From Rhynchonema sp. JSB1_4 (Eukaryota > Nematoda > Chromadorea > Monhysterida > Xyalidae), in contig JASAMV010006866.1 in NCBI GenBank assembly GCA_030248065.1, positions 1 to 64,000 of the forward strand: a stretch of 64,000 nucleotides of DNA, in the 5' to 3' direction. The stretch's first letter is position 1. Every line of letters starts with the position of its first letter. Shown here piece after piece: positions 1-12,629 of this stretch. The position numbers were made by a program, and so were the translations under genes. The notes beneath the pieces are model-generated. The model did not search any database. It was not told where the DNA came from and saw only the letters and a program-made list of their open reading frames with translations.

Positions 1-3000
1 GGCAATACGGATTTCAAATGGCCGCCGCCTCAAAACGGACGTCTATCCCATTTAGTGGCTGCCTAGTGCCATATTATCTGAGTCGCGTATCAGGCTTGAG
101 AGTTTTCTTCACTTCGGCCTAATATGCACGCATGTCGGTGTCGGTTATTATGTGCCACAAAAGTAATCCCGGCGAAAATATGCTTTCGGGCGATTTTCGG
201 CTCGCTCGCTAGCTGGATTAGCTCGACAGCGGAATTGTGGCCCACACCGCGGCTTGGGGCTCGGCCTGAGAAACATGGGACAAAATGGGCATTACTTGCG
301 CATACATAAACAGTGGATCAAGAGAAAGCTCTCACCCTGAAACACCAGGGAAACTATCTCGTTTGGACCAGAGTCCAAGATAAAGCCCTTTGCTGCCCCG
401 GGGCTTTTGATTCTAATAAATCCGCAAGCATAAGCACCAACCATAAGGTGTACTGTGTGTAGCTGGAAAACTCGATAATTCGGCATGGGACACATAGTCT
501 TTTGAAAATCTTTTAAGCAGATTCCAACGACGTTTGCCGCCGAATTAACGCAGTCAGTGGGTGTGGGGAAGTGCCTCCGCAGGATTTAGGCTCGCGCGCA
601 TATTTTGCTGAGGGGATTTACGACATTTCGGCTAACGGATTTTCGGCCCAAACAAACTGTCCAAGCGGTCGGGAGCGCGATTTCGCTTGTGGCATCGGCT
701 TAGTCCTCTACAGCTTCCTGGAATCATTGCTTGGTCACATCACAGTTCTTGGGCATATGCAATGTGTCACAAAATTATGGTTTATTTACCATCATAGGTA
801 CTTACATACGTTTTAGATTTTTCCACGCTGATCACGCTCTCAAACTCAAAGATGACGAAAACACCCAAACAACATAAAATTATGCAAGTTTGGCCAAGGT
901 GGGAAGAAAATTCTTGACCATGCTGAAAAGTTACCGTAATCCTGACGAGCTGGCCAAAAGCTACCTACATACTTTGACTGAACCAAAATAAAGCGGTGTG
1001 AATCTGAAGCGAATAGAAAAGCCATTTCGACCAGCAAGCGGGCGCAGATTAGATAAAAACTAATCATGAAAACTCATCTTAAGAAGACGAAAGCGCAACT
1101 GTAAGCCTACCAGGAGCCCGGAAATTGAATTTCCAGCAACCAACCAAACCAAGCACAGTCTTTTCAGGAGCACAATGCTGCATTGTATATAGCGCTCTCT
1201 AAGCTTTTCATTATCACGAATGAACCCAAGTCCTGTTAAGGTCGGGTCGGGTCGCCGCGCATGCGGCAGTATAGCAGCTCATTTCAATCTAGACCGGAGA
1301 TAAGATAGAATTAGAAAACTTAGATTGCGAATCTGGTTATTTGCGACTAAAGTAAAGTGGTCTCGGTCAGTCTATGCGCTCTCTCTCCAGTGTCTTTCTT
1401 GAAAGTTTCCAATTTTCTCCGTTTCCAGGCCTCCACTCTACAAAATGAAGATACCATGCTATGTATTAGGCACAGGGACTTCGTTACAAGTTTGTTTACT
1501 GCAGTCGACAGAAATATATGTAGTTTCAGACTTCCCTGTAAGCCACAGGACTGGATTATGTGTTGTATATGCTATCACGCAGGGTTACGGTAGCTGGAAG
1601 TTTATCAACCAAACATTTGAAAGCGACCATGCGTCTAATCTCCAGCAATGAGCTGTGTGTATGAAAGTACACAGTCATGTGTGATTTTTGGATACTTAGC
1701 TCTGGGTGTCATCAAGCTATCGGCTCTAAAACGGTCGTATTACATTCTTTAGAATTTTGATTGCCTCGAACGCTAAAGTGGTATTCTTGACTGCTCAGTC
1801 CAACGCTAGAGACAATTTTTATTTACGACCAAGATTGAAATTAGCTTGCTGTGCCTTAGAATCCATATAGCTTTTAGTGACATTATGGGCATGGAAAGAT
1901 TAGGCTGCTCGGAACTACCGTTATTACATTTGAAAGACCCAAACATTCAAATTTTATCGCTTGTCATGACCAAACGGACACAAAAATATCCATTCGCTTG
2001 TGACCGGCTGCATTGGGCATTTGAGCCAAAACGACTAAGTGCATTGGAAAAGCCCAATTATTGTAAGCCTAGAAAATGATATTCGCCATTAGATTTGAAC
2101 CGGCTTGTTTTGGACCCAATTGCGTTGTTTTCAGCTGAATTTGGAATTGCCATGGCTAAGCTGTTCTCATGGATTGGATTACTGTAGGGACATGCGAATA
2201 CGATACGTAAAATAGTCAGTTTCTACGAGTTTTATTTACAAGGTGGGGACACTACTGAATAGGTCATTGAATAAAATACAAAAAATGAAATAGCCGACAC
2301 CAAAGTTTGGAAGAATAATAGTGCTAAATTATACTTGGACATGTGTCGCGTCCAATCCTTCTAAATGGAGTTCGGAAACAAAAAAGGACCCTTTGAAATA
2401 AGGTTATCAATAATTTGCAACATAATAAGCCACTAGACATAGAATTCTGTAGTTAAAAAACGTTTCGTGCCAGAACATTCTACTCTACACAAGTACAGTA
2501 GACACACATTCACAGTTAGTAAATAGTGGAGAAAAGCACAAGATCAAGATCATTGTAGAATCTAAATTGAGCCTCCTCTGTGTCTGACTTTCGAGATGCC
2601 TACGGGCGACAATAAAGTTGCCCGAATTTCAAGCGTGTTGTCGACGATAGAACAGATGGATAGTGATCAAGGACCGCAAATTGCCATTCCAGAAGAAATG
2701 GGAATTTTTTTACCAGTTTCGTCCAGCAACAAAAAACGGCAACACAAAACAGCGTGTATGTGACCAACAAGTAACACTCAATGAGTTAGTCTTCTTTCAG
2801 GCTAAAAATCAATTGCAGCGCGAAGGTGCCTGACACATAATAAAAAATCTGAACAAAGAAAATTGACGAAATCAACCAGAAATTATCAAAAAGCACACAA
2901 ACGGGTTTGCTTATGACTTCCCAAAAATCAGTCGGTGTAAAAATTGTGACGGACAAACATTGTTAGCAAGAATAAGAATTTGAGTTCATTGCGCAAACGT

Positions 3001-3497
3001 TTGTATCAGCTGAAATACAGAACACAGGATGTGACCAATATGGCAACAAGATTAGAAAATAAACTCGGTGTTGTCGGTGTATGACATTGCCTTGTGTACC
3101 GGACATGACCAAAAATAGTAACACATTCATGGCACACGGAGAAAAATACACACGCTGAGTGTAAAATTATGAATACTATACAAACATTCGCTTGGTATAA
3201 AATGGACATCAAATGACGACAATGTTGACTTTGAATTGAAAGTAGACCTAATGGATTTGCTAACGTTATAGATTCACAGAGACGCAGACAACACAGAAAC
3301 ACGACATCCAAAGACAAACAGCTTTGTTTAACGGCAATAAACCGTTGAAAGAGCGGAAAATTCAAACAGCAGCACTGATCTACTATGTACTGTGTACTTT
3401 AGCTCACAATGAACGACACAATCAAAATAGAAAAAATTATTTCGATATGAACACATAATCCAACATTTTGCAAAATTACACCCCAGAGTGTGCTAAA
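1..3497. other. No gene recognised
   Basis: Both strands were read. Only short open frames without plausible splice partners, domains or signal sequences are present. The base composition is unremarkable and no clear terminal inverted repeats were noticed. The stretch may be intergenic or a long intron of a gene outside the window. Confidence 0.4.
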
Positions 3498-6308
3498 CTA
3501 CACCACGGTGTACTTATCGGCAGCGGCACCGCCTTCCCCATTCGTTTCGGACTTGTTATCAGTTAGCCTGAAGTGACGCGGCGTTCTCATTACAAATAAT
3601 TGAAAAACACGATCAATTTCCTACCGTTGGTTGACACTATCGAGCGACGTGTTGGTGGTACCCGACGAAAGTGTGGAGCTTCGAACTGCAGCCACCGGTG
3701 CTTTTTCCGGTGATTTCTTGGTGTCGTGTTTGACAGCAGCCTCGGGCAAATGTGGCAGGTCGTTCGCAGAATCCTGAATAAAACGACAAAGTTTTTTTGC
3801 GAAAGGTCAGAGTCATTCATCTCATATAAGTGCCCACAATAGCGGTCATCGTAATATTGCGTGCGGATAGCAGCATGGATTATGCGCTGAAACCGGGTGA
3901 TTAGCATAAAGCTGTGACTATGTGATCATTTGAAGATAGAAAAAGAAATTGCAGAAAACAACAGAAATAACCGAAACAAAACAAATTCTCGTATTCCACA
4001 TCTATACAGATTTAAAGGGGTAGCGTGTGCCAGCAGCAGGTTCAGTCACAAAGTTACACTTTTTGTTTGAATATTAAATTTGCCAGAGGCGTTCGCACTG
4101 ACGAGCCTGGGCGCCCCGGTCTGTGTTCGAAAGCACAGCGAAACAAACCCACATTACTGCACTCAGTACATGACATATTGGTGTGGAGGGGATCAATAAA
4201 TAATGCAAACCTCCGTCTCTGTTAGATCCGAAAGCAAGCGAGCTCGCAACGTTTGAATCTGAATTTGTCGCATTTTAACTGTCTCATCTTCATACTTTGT
4301 CGTCTAACAAAAGACACGTGAACGTGAAAAACCACACGAAAAGTGTAACCTGTGGTGTACTTCCAATGGTGCGTCGAACGTTGGTGTTGCGGCCCGTCAG
4401 GACTGGATGCAAATCGGCATCTTCCACATGCATGTTCTCGTTGCCATCAACGTTGTCTGAACCGGTGCTTAAATAGATAGAGGATAACGTCATCATTTTC
4501 ACTCTTTCGGGTTACATTTATGTTGAAGCAGTTTCTGCACCACGACAACATCAGCGCAAGTGCACCAAACAATACCCCAAAAAGATTGAAGAACAAACCG
4601 AATTCGTGATTCAACCGTTGCTCCGATAGGTGGTTGAATACTTGGTGCCTGAGGTTGACGACCTCCTCCGGAACCAGAGTTTTCCATCGGCAAATTCGAC
4701 CTGAAAAGGGCAAAAAGATTGTGCTTTATTGCTTGTCACGCACCGCTGAGCTATGGCTGCCAGAAGCGCACAGCAGCAACAGAGCTTAAAGAAATAAGCT
4801 ATCACTGTTTTTCTGGTGTCTTTTTTCTGTTTCCTCAATAACATAAGCTGAATCGCGTTTTTGGCTGAAAAATATAAATAATCTAAACGCTGACACACGA
4901 AGTTACCACATGCACAACAAGTCTAAATTCAGACGTAAATAACAACAACAACACCACAGCTTCACATCACAACGTCCAAACACAAATCTAACACCCCAAA
5001 CCCAAACTAATAATATAAACATCCAATAAACCCAAAAATGGACCATTACCGCTGCCATCTAAATCTAATACCGAGAATAGTGCTATGCAGTGAACCGCAC
5101 ACGCAACTCACCCCGAAACCGACCCAGGCATTTCACCGTAAATATGAGGCAGGGAAAATCTGCCATCTACGGGCGATCTGTCAGAGTGAAGAAATGAAGG
5201 GAATTAGAAATCGGGTTAGAAAGTGGTGGTTATTGTCAAGTTTTAGATCATCCACAGCCGTGCGCATTGGTCAAGTGAGAAAAAGAGGTAGAGATCGAGA
5301 TTAAGAATAACAAAAAGTGTTGTCAGGCAAATTAGACATGCTAAAACGTGAAATTAGTTGGCATTCCGGAAGAACGGGCGGGGAAGCATTCATTCGTTCG
5401 TGTTAGTGCAGCGTCGTCTTCGAAAACCTTTATCAATTCAAAATTTTACACCCTTTCTTCAAAATATACAAGAAACCAAAATTCCAGAATTCCGGTGGTA
5501 CGTGGGCACAAACGATATTTCGGTGAACTGAGGGGCCTCAAACTTACTCGGTCAAATTCACAGCAATTGGAAATGCGTTAGATACGGTACGACGGCTGAA
5601 TTTTTTGATGAAAGAAAGAAACGAACAAAAAAATCACGTGGATACAAAAAGGACGTTAGCACAGATTTCGTCAAAAAGATTCCTGCTGGCTATTATAAAC
5701 TGATAACCAACACCTGTATCAGACTGCAATCGGTTCAGATTTGCCTGGATGACGTGACTTTTTTATGAAACAATATTGGGAGGCTCTGCTGTCTCAGTAA
5801 ATTTCGGTTAGCGCAAAGGTTCCTCGTGGATTGTCGCCAGTTTTAACAGCTACACAATCAATTGCGTTTACGTTGATGTAAATAAATGGCATCAGTACAT
5901 CTCGATGTACTTACTGAAGAACCGGTTTTTCGGTTTTCTCCACATCTCAGATGGACCCGGCTTTTTTCGGCAGTTTGTTTGTTTTCACGAAAAACCCTTT
6001 TTTGTCCGTAGGTACTACATCTCGAGGCAGTCCTAGTTCAAAAAGTCACGTGACCAAGACAGATCGAGCCAAATGTCATGGACCCTTGAGCCCAAACCCT
6101 CATAATCGCCGTCTCCAATCTCACCTCGATCCACCCAATGCCGGTTTTGATCGTTCAATTATTGACATTCTGTACGCACCCATGTACGCTTTGGGGTCGA
6201 TCTCCAAGTACGTCAACTCGTGCGTCACCAGTACGTCGTAGTCGGGCATGAATGTGGCTAGACGCTCCCAGTTCTTGTCGATTGACATGCCGGCTTTAAA
6301 AGGATCAA
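3498..6308 (-). CDS. Unrecognised membrane-protein-like gene, C-terminal part (5' incomplete)
   Basis: I do not recognise the family. Five exons on the minus strand join in phase: 6308-6180, 4700-4544, 4467-4350, 3773-3625 and 3567-3498, ending in TAG. Each boundary has GT and AG. The first exon begins mid-codon after an ACAAG acceptor, so the N-terminus lies upstream. The joined part starts with a soluble stretch containing DYDVLVTHELTYLEID, followed by a charged helix and one hydrophobic segment (FGLFFNLFGVLFGALALML) that could be a membrane helix. A roughly 110-residue Ser/Thr/Asp-rich tail follows and ends DKYTVV. The TM-bearing exon is open in two frames. An alternative join (exon to 4516, next exon from 4456) gives a proline/glycine-rich stretch instead of the helix. 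I prefer the frame that also matches the phase of the 6180-6308 exon. The 1.5-kb second intron (4701-6179) shows nothing clear. Confidence 0.45.
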
Positions 6309-6534
6309 CTTGTAAATTGACAATTTAGGTGCCGTTTCATCGCTTGCATCGTTGCTGGTTTGAGCAGATATCTAACCGTGTGCACTTAATTTGCACGAAT
6401 GCAGTTTCTTCCCGTTATACAGATGTGACGGGACCACGCGTCTTCTGTCACGACAGATAGTATTCGTTCAGTACTCCATAGGAGACATAATCGTCAGCAG
6501 ACTCAACGCACCAGGAATTCGTCATCGAACCGAG

Positions 6535-6825
6535 GCATGTTGGAGGGGATACCAACTGTACCAGAGCTGATGGCCGGGGGAGGGGGTTAGTACCTCAAGT
6601 GGGTTTGGGGGTTAGGTTTTTGGGTGAAAAATTTTAATGTTTTTATTTTGTGTGGAATCGTGTGAAAACGTAGTATTTGCGCACGAGCGCGCGAATTTTT
6701 GTGTATTTTACCGTGTAGAAACAACCGATTTTACACTAATTTCGGCCATTTGGTCAAAAATTGGCACTTTTGGGGGATCGGGGATATCTACTGTGCCATG
6801 TGTGATCCTCCAAGCCACACCAAAC
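6535..6825. mobile_element. Degenerate copy of the G-rich hAT-like MITE
   Basis: The segment is similar, in inverse orientation, to 26400-26720. Shared pieces are the paired tracts ending in ACTGTACCAGAG and the stretch around GTGTGGAATCGTGTGAAAAC with the following GCGCGCGAA tract. No intact ends or target duplication are visible, so it is an old or truncated copy. Confidence 0.5.
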
Positions 6826-6827
6826 AT

Positions 6828-6895
6828 TATGGACACGGCAGGGGTTGAACCTGCGTCTAGCTGGGGTGCTGGCTAGCAGACTTCCAGTCCACACA
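6828..6895 (-). repeat. tRNA-like remnant, possibly SINE head
   Basis: Read on the minus strand this has a perfect five-base-pair T-arm with loop TTCAACC (GCAGG/CCTGC), which is a good internal B box. It is preceded by arms that can fold like a D-arm and an anticodon stem. The acceptor stem does not pair cleanly, so it is unlikely to be a working tRNA. A tRNA-derived SINE fragment or tRNA pseudogene is more likely. Confidence 0.35.
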
Positions 6896-7914
6896 TGCCA
6901 AACATCGGCGGCTTGTGCCAGGCGAGGTGGTAGACACCTACTGTACTGGGGGGTCACACAGAATAGACTACACGATGTGGGAACTTTAAAATCGAGAGAA
7001 TCACAGATGACAAAACAAGCGATGACTGACCGATGCGCACATGTTCGGGCGTGTGCAAGCCAGCCACCGGACTGTGTTGTCCTTGTGGTGCGAGTGATCC
7101 GCGAGCAGCAGGGTTCGACAACGCCGTGACGGCTGAAAATGGTCTTTAGGTGACTATTTTGAAACATGTTATCCCAAACGGTGATCTAGAGCTAAGCCAA
7201 TCGCGGTTATGCGACCTCTCTGTAATTGTGTTCAGCTAAACACTCGGTTTGGTTGCACGTCAGTCAGATCCATCTGTCTCACTAAATTCACGCCAGGGGT
7301 TCGTATTAGGTCAAAGCAGTGTCGTTTTCGGAGGATCAACAGTGAAACGTTAGTGGAATTGTAGCCCAAATTGCACGGGTCTAAAAAACATGGGGCAAAA
7401 AACTACGAACTAGGTACCTACATTTTGGAAACAGCAAGCCATTCCACTCCTTGAAATAATAAAGTCGGCGTCACCCAGCCAGCAGAGCAGTGAACCATGT
7501 GTATCACAAAAATAAGGCCGCATTCACAATGCAGCGGATTAGCGGGTTAGCGGATTAGCGGGTTGCGGATTAGCGGGCCCGCTTTTCGCGCACGCTTTTG
7601 CATTCACAATGGAAACTGAAAAAGCGGATTAGCGGGTCAGGTAATTGGAGACCCGCTAATCCGCTAACCCGCTAATCCGCAAAAAGTGTTTGCGCTCACA
7701 ATGCACGTTGTCCGAGTTTAGGTGAAAAAGTAGATTTACTTCAAAATTTTGTTGTTTGTGTCTTTCTTTGTTCAACAAATGGCAAATTACACACATCAAA
7801 TCAATCAAATGTTGTTATTCTAAATGTTTCATTGGATTGCAGCATTTCTAACCAATAAACAGAAATATAGGAACACCGATCACGAAAATAGCACGAATAA
7901 CACATAGGCGTATA

Positions 7915-9108
7915 TTAGAGTGGTCAACTCAAGTGGTCGAATCACTTTGTCAACTTACATTGTAGATTCGTCAACTCACCCCGAATGCCATGTATTATTT
8001 CTCGCATTTATTTGGGACTGCTGTGAATTGACTTAAGGTCGGTTTATACTCTGACTTCATGGGCAGTAGCAGTCAGAATTTTGCTGCAGTCAAGTGCAGT
8101 CAGCAGTCATTGGCAGTCATGACTGCTTCTGCCTGCTGCCTGCCTGTGACTGCCGATAATTTTTGACTCCCCCCAATGGCTTGACTTCCGACGACTGCCC
8201 CCCTTGAAAATGAAAGAAAGAGAAATTCGCGTGTTGTTTGCCTGATCTTTTTTACACAGGCAGTGCCAGCTACAGCACACAAAGCCGCGACACACACACA
8301 CCCACTACACACAGACGCACCCACAAGCACATTGCTTATGATTATATAGCGCGCTAAGCGGCCGGCTGCAGGCGTCTCTGTGTCTTAGCGGTTTAGCGTT
8401 TGGTCACCCGAGGGTTCAAACCTTGATGGTGCACACAAAAGTAAGTTTTTGCACATTTTTGTTATTTTTCCTATGTAATCGGACCTGGTGATTTCAAAAA
8501 TGACCACGAAAAAAATATAAGGCCTATAAAACTCCGTGAAATCACGCAATAAATACGTTTGGATGTGATCATACAACAAAGCAACCAGTTCACGGGTTTG
8601 TTGTTCGGTCAATGACACCAGCACTTATTGGAACTAACTCAAAAACGCCACGGGCAGTTTTTAACGCCAAACAAAGAATATTCAAACAACAATGCGATGT
8701 TCAAAAGTGCCTTATTTGGCCCCGGCAGTCAGCAAGACCTAAACAGTCGTGGTGGAAATGACGCGGGGTGCCTTCTGTTTTTCTTTCGACACAAACCATG
8801 TTTTCTCATCCAGATCTACCGATAAACACCAAAACATGTGCGGGAGTCAGCTCAAAACTGCTCAGAAAGTTAAAACTTTTTAACTTGCTGTTTTTGACTG
8901 CCGGAGGTCAGAATCGGTGACTGCCGGTCCTTGACTGCCCGGCGCATTTATACTTTTTTCGTGTCTGCTATCGTTTTGACTGCGCTCGAGTATAAATGGG
9001 GTAGCAGTCAATCGGATGGGAAGTCACAATTTTCTGACTGCTACTGCCGAGCAGTCAGAAGTATAAACCGACCTTAAGTGATTTGACCACTTGAGTTGAC
9101 CATTGTAA
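7915..9108. mobile_element. Tc1/mariner-like MITE (about 153 bp) split by a later insertion
   Basis: The terminal inverted repeats contain GGTCAACTCAAGTGGTC at both ends, and TA lies on each side (7913-7914 and 9109-9110). The element itself is 7915-8036 plus 9078-9108. The middle is a separate element that inserted at a TTAA within it. Confidence 0.65.
8037..9073. mobile_element. 1,037-bp element with TTAA duplication (piggyBac-like)
   Basis: Inverted ends GGTCGGTTTATACT are flanked by TTAA on both sides (8033-8036 and 9074-9077), the hallmark target duplication of piggyBac-type elements. The inner ends are rich in CAGTCA/TGACTG units (for example 8060-8150 and 9030-9060). No transposase coding region is seen, so it is non-autonomous. 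A tRNA-like B box (GGTTCAAACC, about 8410) lies inside. Confidence 0.6.
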
Positions 9109-9190
9109 TATTAGCCAAACTTCGACCACATGCGCCTCAGGACGCAGTGTTTTTATGCACGAACAAATCTTCGCGTGTGTGATATCATAA

Positions 9191-9594
9191 CAGTGTAGTT
9201 CCTGGTCCGGCGCGGCGGTTAGTGTACCTACCCCTTTTTTCCGTGCGGCGGTTAGTGTACCTCCCTGGGGGGGGGAAGGGGGGGGAAGACCCAAATCCAG
9301 GAAAAAGTCACTTTTTGGGGTAGAAAATTTGACCGATTTTTGCCCCTTTTTGGAAAAAATTCTTCATAAAAAGGGTATTTTGGCGACTTTTGACATCATT
9401 GACCTAAAAATCACTCATTTTAGGCCTAAAAATGCCCATTTTAGGCCTAAAAATGCCAATTTTAGGCAAAAATTGAGGCGGTTAGTGTACCTGGCGCGGC
9501 GGTTAGTGTACTAGTGTACCTTGGTCGCGGCGGTTAGTGTACCTTAGGGGGGGGGGGGGACCCCCCCCCCCCCCCCCCCCCAGGAACTACACTG
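9191..9594. mobile_element. hAT-like MITE, TIR CAGTGTAGTTCCTGG
   Basis: 404 bp with inverted ends CAGTGTAGTTCCTGG and a perfect 8-bp target duplication TATCATAA (9183-9190 and 9595-9602). The interior has G and C runs and repeated CGGTTAGTGTAC. The 8-bp duplication and CAG-starting ends place it with hAT elements. Relatives are at 24245-24631 and, as a piece, at 48430-48668. Confidence 0.8.
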
Positions 9595-9683
9595 TATCAT
9601 AAGCACTGCACTGTCTAGTTTAGCGCAACACAGACTTGCAGTTTACACGCTGCTAGGTTTATCACTCACTTTATAGCACGATC

Positions 9684-9760
9684 GATGCAGAGCTGCGAAG
9701 CGCAGCGGTAGCGTGCTGGCCTGCTGAATAATAGGGCGCGTGTACGACACCGCCCATGGA
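9684..9760 (+). repeat. tRNA-like fragment
   Basis: The stretch AAGCGCAGCGGTAGCGTGCT resembles the D-arm/A box of a tRNA, such as a methionine tRNA. The expected T-arm is degenerate. This is probably a decayed tRNA-derived repeat rather than a functional gene. Confidence 0.3.
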
Positions 9761-10919
9761 CATTACTTTACATTATTTTTCAGTTTTTTTGTTTTCATAT
9801 GAAACCGTGTAAAAATAGTTGGCCGCTGTGGCAAAAATGTGAATCAGTTGAATTGCATTCTCGCATTGATTGTTCAATGCAAGTTATTTCTTCAGTGCTT
9901 CAGTGCTGGCTGGCTGGCTTTACTTTCGCCACGATGCAAAGCCCGTCGGAAAAAACAGCAAGCACATTTTGCAATACAGCATTTTGCAACCATGTCGTGT
10001 AGAGTCGAAACTGAACGCGATAATGATACCATACGTTGTAAAAAATCTCTTTTCCAAACATCAAACTACAACAAAACATTCCAATGAACGCAGGTGGTTA
10101 AGTGGCTCATGTATACACTTTTTTCATGCTCTGAAAATGTTTTGAAGTCAAATAATAAACTTCTGAACGTGCGCCTCCGGTGCTAACCCGCAAAAAATAG
10201 AACCAGTTCTAATCGTGAAAAGCGGATTAGCGGACCCGCTAATCCGCTAACAGGCTAATCCGCTTTGCATTGTGAATGCACACGCGTGCAGCGGATCAGC
10301 GGATTAGCGGGTGTGAAAAAATGCTCGCCCGCTAATCCGCTAACCCGCTACCGCTAATCCGTTTTTTGCATTGTGAATGCAAAAGCGTGCGCATCTCGCC
10401 CGCTAATCGGCTAATCCGCTTGCATTGTGAATGCGGCCTAAAAAAGCAAATTTCCAACTTCGACGACATCCGATCCGTCCGATGAGTTCATGGCAACAAA
10501 AACCAAATAAACATCAGAGACCGACAAATCAAGAATACGGAACTCAAAAACAAGTTTTCTAAAAAACTAAAAAACCACACCCAACTAAAAACAATGCAGG
10601 CAACGCGGATACACAAGTGGATCTGAGGTTTACGGTACACGTACGCAAAACCTACGACGGATATTGCCGGGAAACATCGAAAACCGACGGCCCGCATTTG
10701 ACTGGTTCAGTACAGCTGAAACACATGAGATATGAAGAAACTATGGTGAATAAAAAGAAGTGCATACGTTAGCGTTAGTTATGATAACAACCACAACAAT
10801 TTCATTTCAACTATTTGTGCTGACGCAGTTCTTAGAAGCTACCTAGCAGTTAGAAATATAGTTGCGAAAAGATAGGTTCTATATATTTTGTGAAAAACCG
10901 TATCAAACAACATGTACAG

Positions 10920-11254
10920 CAGTGGTGAAACTACCCAGGTGGGGCGGCCGGCAACCTATTGTACTACTAACAATGAGGAGGCGGCAACCTACCTACTGTA
11001 CCGGCCGAGCCAGGGGTTATCCGGGAACAAATTTTTTTGTCCAAATACTGATGAAAATGTAGTCTACGAAAACGCTAACTTCGATTTTTCGCCCATTTGG
11101 AGTGAAAAATACCGACTTTAAACCATTTTGAGCGAAAGATCGCAACCTACTGTACCAGCACGGGGGCAGCGACCTACCTACTGTACCAGGACGAAGCGTC
11201 CGTCGACCTGTACCTAGCTAGGGGTGGACCCTTTCCCAGCCAGCTACACCACTG
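10920..11254. mobile_element. hAT-like MITE with ATGTACAG duplication
   Basis: 335 bp. The inverted ends start CAGTGGTG, and the flanking 8-bp direct repeats ATGTACAG (10912-10919 and 11255-11262) are perfect. The interior contains repeated GGCAACCTACCTACTGTACC units like those at 27200-27300. No coding capacity. Confidence 0.8.
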
Positions 11255-12028
11255 ATGTACAGGGTAATTTGCCCCCAAAAACCGCTGTGTGTGTGAGGCA
11301 TAGTGCAATGACACAATGCTCCAGTGAAAACGTAGAAACTGCTCAAGATGACCAAGTTACATTGGTTTTAACCTCCAGATGGCACTTCGGCATTGTTGAA
11401 CTTCCCGAACGTTGAAAAAATGATGGTCAAATACGCTACTTTTGGCAAAAATGGAGAAAATTTTGCCCGGTTTTTCTTGCCGGTTTTTTCACGAAAAAAA
11501 CGGTTCATTTCCGTCTGCAACTATAGTTAGAAGTCACAACTGTTGGAAAATAGTTCAGGAAGATATAGTTTTCGTGCAGAATAAAGTGAAATACTGATAA
11601 AAAGTGTTCTAGGACTAGTTTTGACAGTAGTGAGTTTCGAACAGTGGAAAACAGGGACGTAGACCAGAATCAGGTTTCGACCAGGACCAATAAAAACAAT
11701 TTGCAATTTTGAACGGGATCGTCACATTTCAACAGTCTTACGATAGGACGACTCTACCGTAGCACAACAACAAATTAACGTCTTCACCAAAGAATGCAAC
11801 ACGCGCCTGGTCCAGCTGGCCAATTTCTTCACACACGACATACAGTCTTTCCGTTTTATAACAGTCAGGGGCGGTATACAGAAAATGTTTGAACGCCTTG
11901 AAAACAGCAGTCAGCGTCGTGGATGATAACCAACAGGTCGACAACGTGGCTCGAAATATGCGTGTCACTTGATGGCTGCTGTTGCGATGAAACATTTGCT
12001 TGGGCCGAGAATAAAATGAAGGACTATA

Positions 12029-12323
12029 AAGGCAATCTACGGGAGGTTGTCACTCAGCCCCCGAATACCGTAACCCACCGTAATATTGATCTGCAAGGAT
12101 CGTGTCGAGACCAATTTGTTTTTTATCTATGTTTTGCATGTTAGCGCCAACACCAACCAACATTTCGAAGTTTTGGTGATCGACGCGCACGATGACAATT
12201 TCCAGCTTGCTGCCGCTAATACACGTGTCGATAAGCAGCGATCAGCATGGGTCTCGCAACGATCTCGCTTGCGGTGGGTTACGGTATTCGGGGGCTGAGT
12301 GACAACCTCCCGTAGACTGCCTT
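12029..12323. mobile_element. 295-bp TA-flanked MITE, copy 1 of a tandem pair
   Basis: Inverted ends AAGGCA followed by TCTACGGGAGGTTGTCACTC are flanked by TA (12027-12028 and 12324-12325). The right terminal inverted repeat is long and includes GGTTACGGTATTCGGGGG. The element is nearly identical to the copy starting 11 bp later, so both are young. Confidence 0.75.
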
Positions 12324-12334
12324 TAACTATACTA

Positions 12335-12629
12335 AAGGCAGTCTACGGGAGGTTGTCACTCAGCCCCTGAATACCGTAACCCACCGTAATTTTGATCTGC
12401 AAGGATCGTGTCGAGACCATTTTGTTTTTTATCTATGTTTTGCGTGTTAGCGCCAACACCAACCAACATTTCCAAGTTTTGGTGATCGGCGCGCATGATG
12501 ACAATTTCCAGCTTGCTGCCGCTAATACACGTGTCGGTAAGCAGCGATCAGCATGGGTCTCGCAACGATCTCGCTTGCGGTGGGTTACGGTATTCGGGGG
12601 CTGAGTGACAACCTCCCGTAGACTGCCTT
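12335..12629. mobile_element. 295-bp TA-flanked MITE, copy 2 of a tandem pair
   Basis: Same length, orientation and ends as 12029-12323, with its own flanking TA (12333-12334 and 12630-12631). The 11-bp spacer between the copies is not part of the element. A short open frame of about 70 codons in each copy is a by-product of their near identity. Confidence 0.75.

Larger units (their letters stand above)
7516..10438. mobile_element. PIF/Harbinger-like non-autonomous element carrying nested insertions
   Basis: The ends are inverted copies beginning GGCCGCATTCACAATG. They continue into 200-250 bp arms built from repeats of GCGGATTAGCGGGTTA. The element is flanked by the 3-bp direct repeat TAA (7513-7515 and 10439-10441), typical of the PIF/Harbinger superfamily. 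No transposase frame is present. The 2.9-kb interior contains at least three later insertions (a TA MITE, a TTAA element and a hAT-like MITE) plus tRNA-like fragments, so the original element was much shorter. Confidence 0.75.

Noticed and set aside
9542..9582. Long G and C runs as a possible regulatory quadruplex or assembly gap
   Set aside because: They fit the interior of an intact hAT-like MITE with perfect target duplications. No independent evidence for regulation, though run lengths may be unreliable.
12086..12604. Pair of near-identical 70-codon open frames
   Set aside because: They reflect two copies of one MITE and cross its inverted ends. Not a gene pair.
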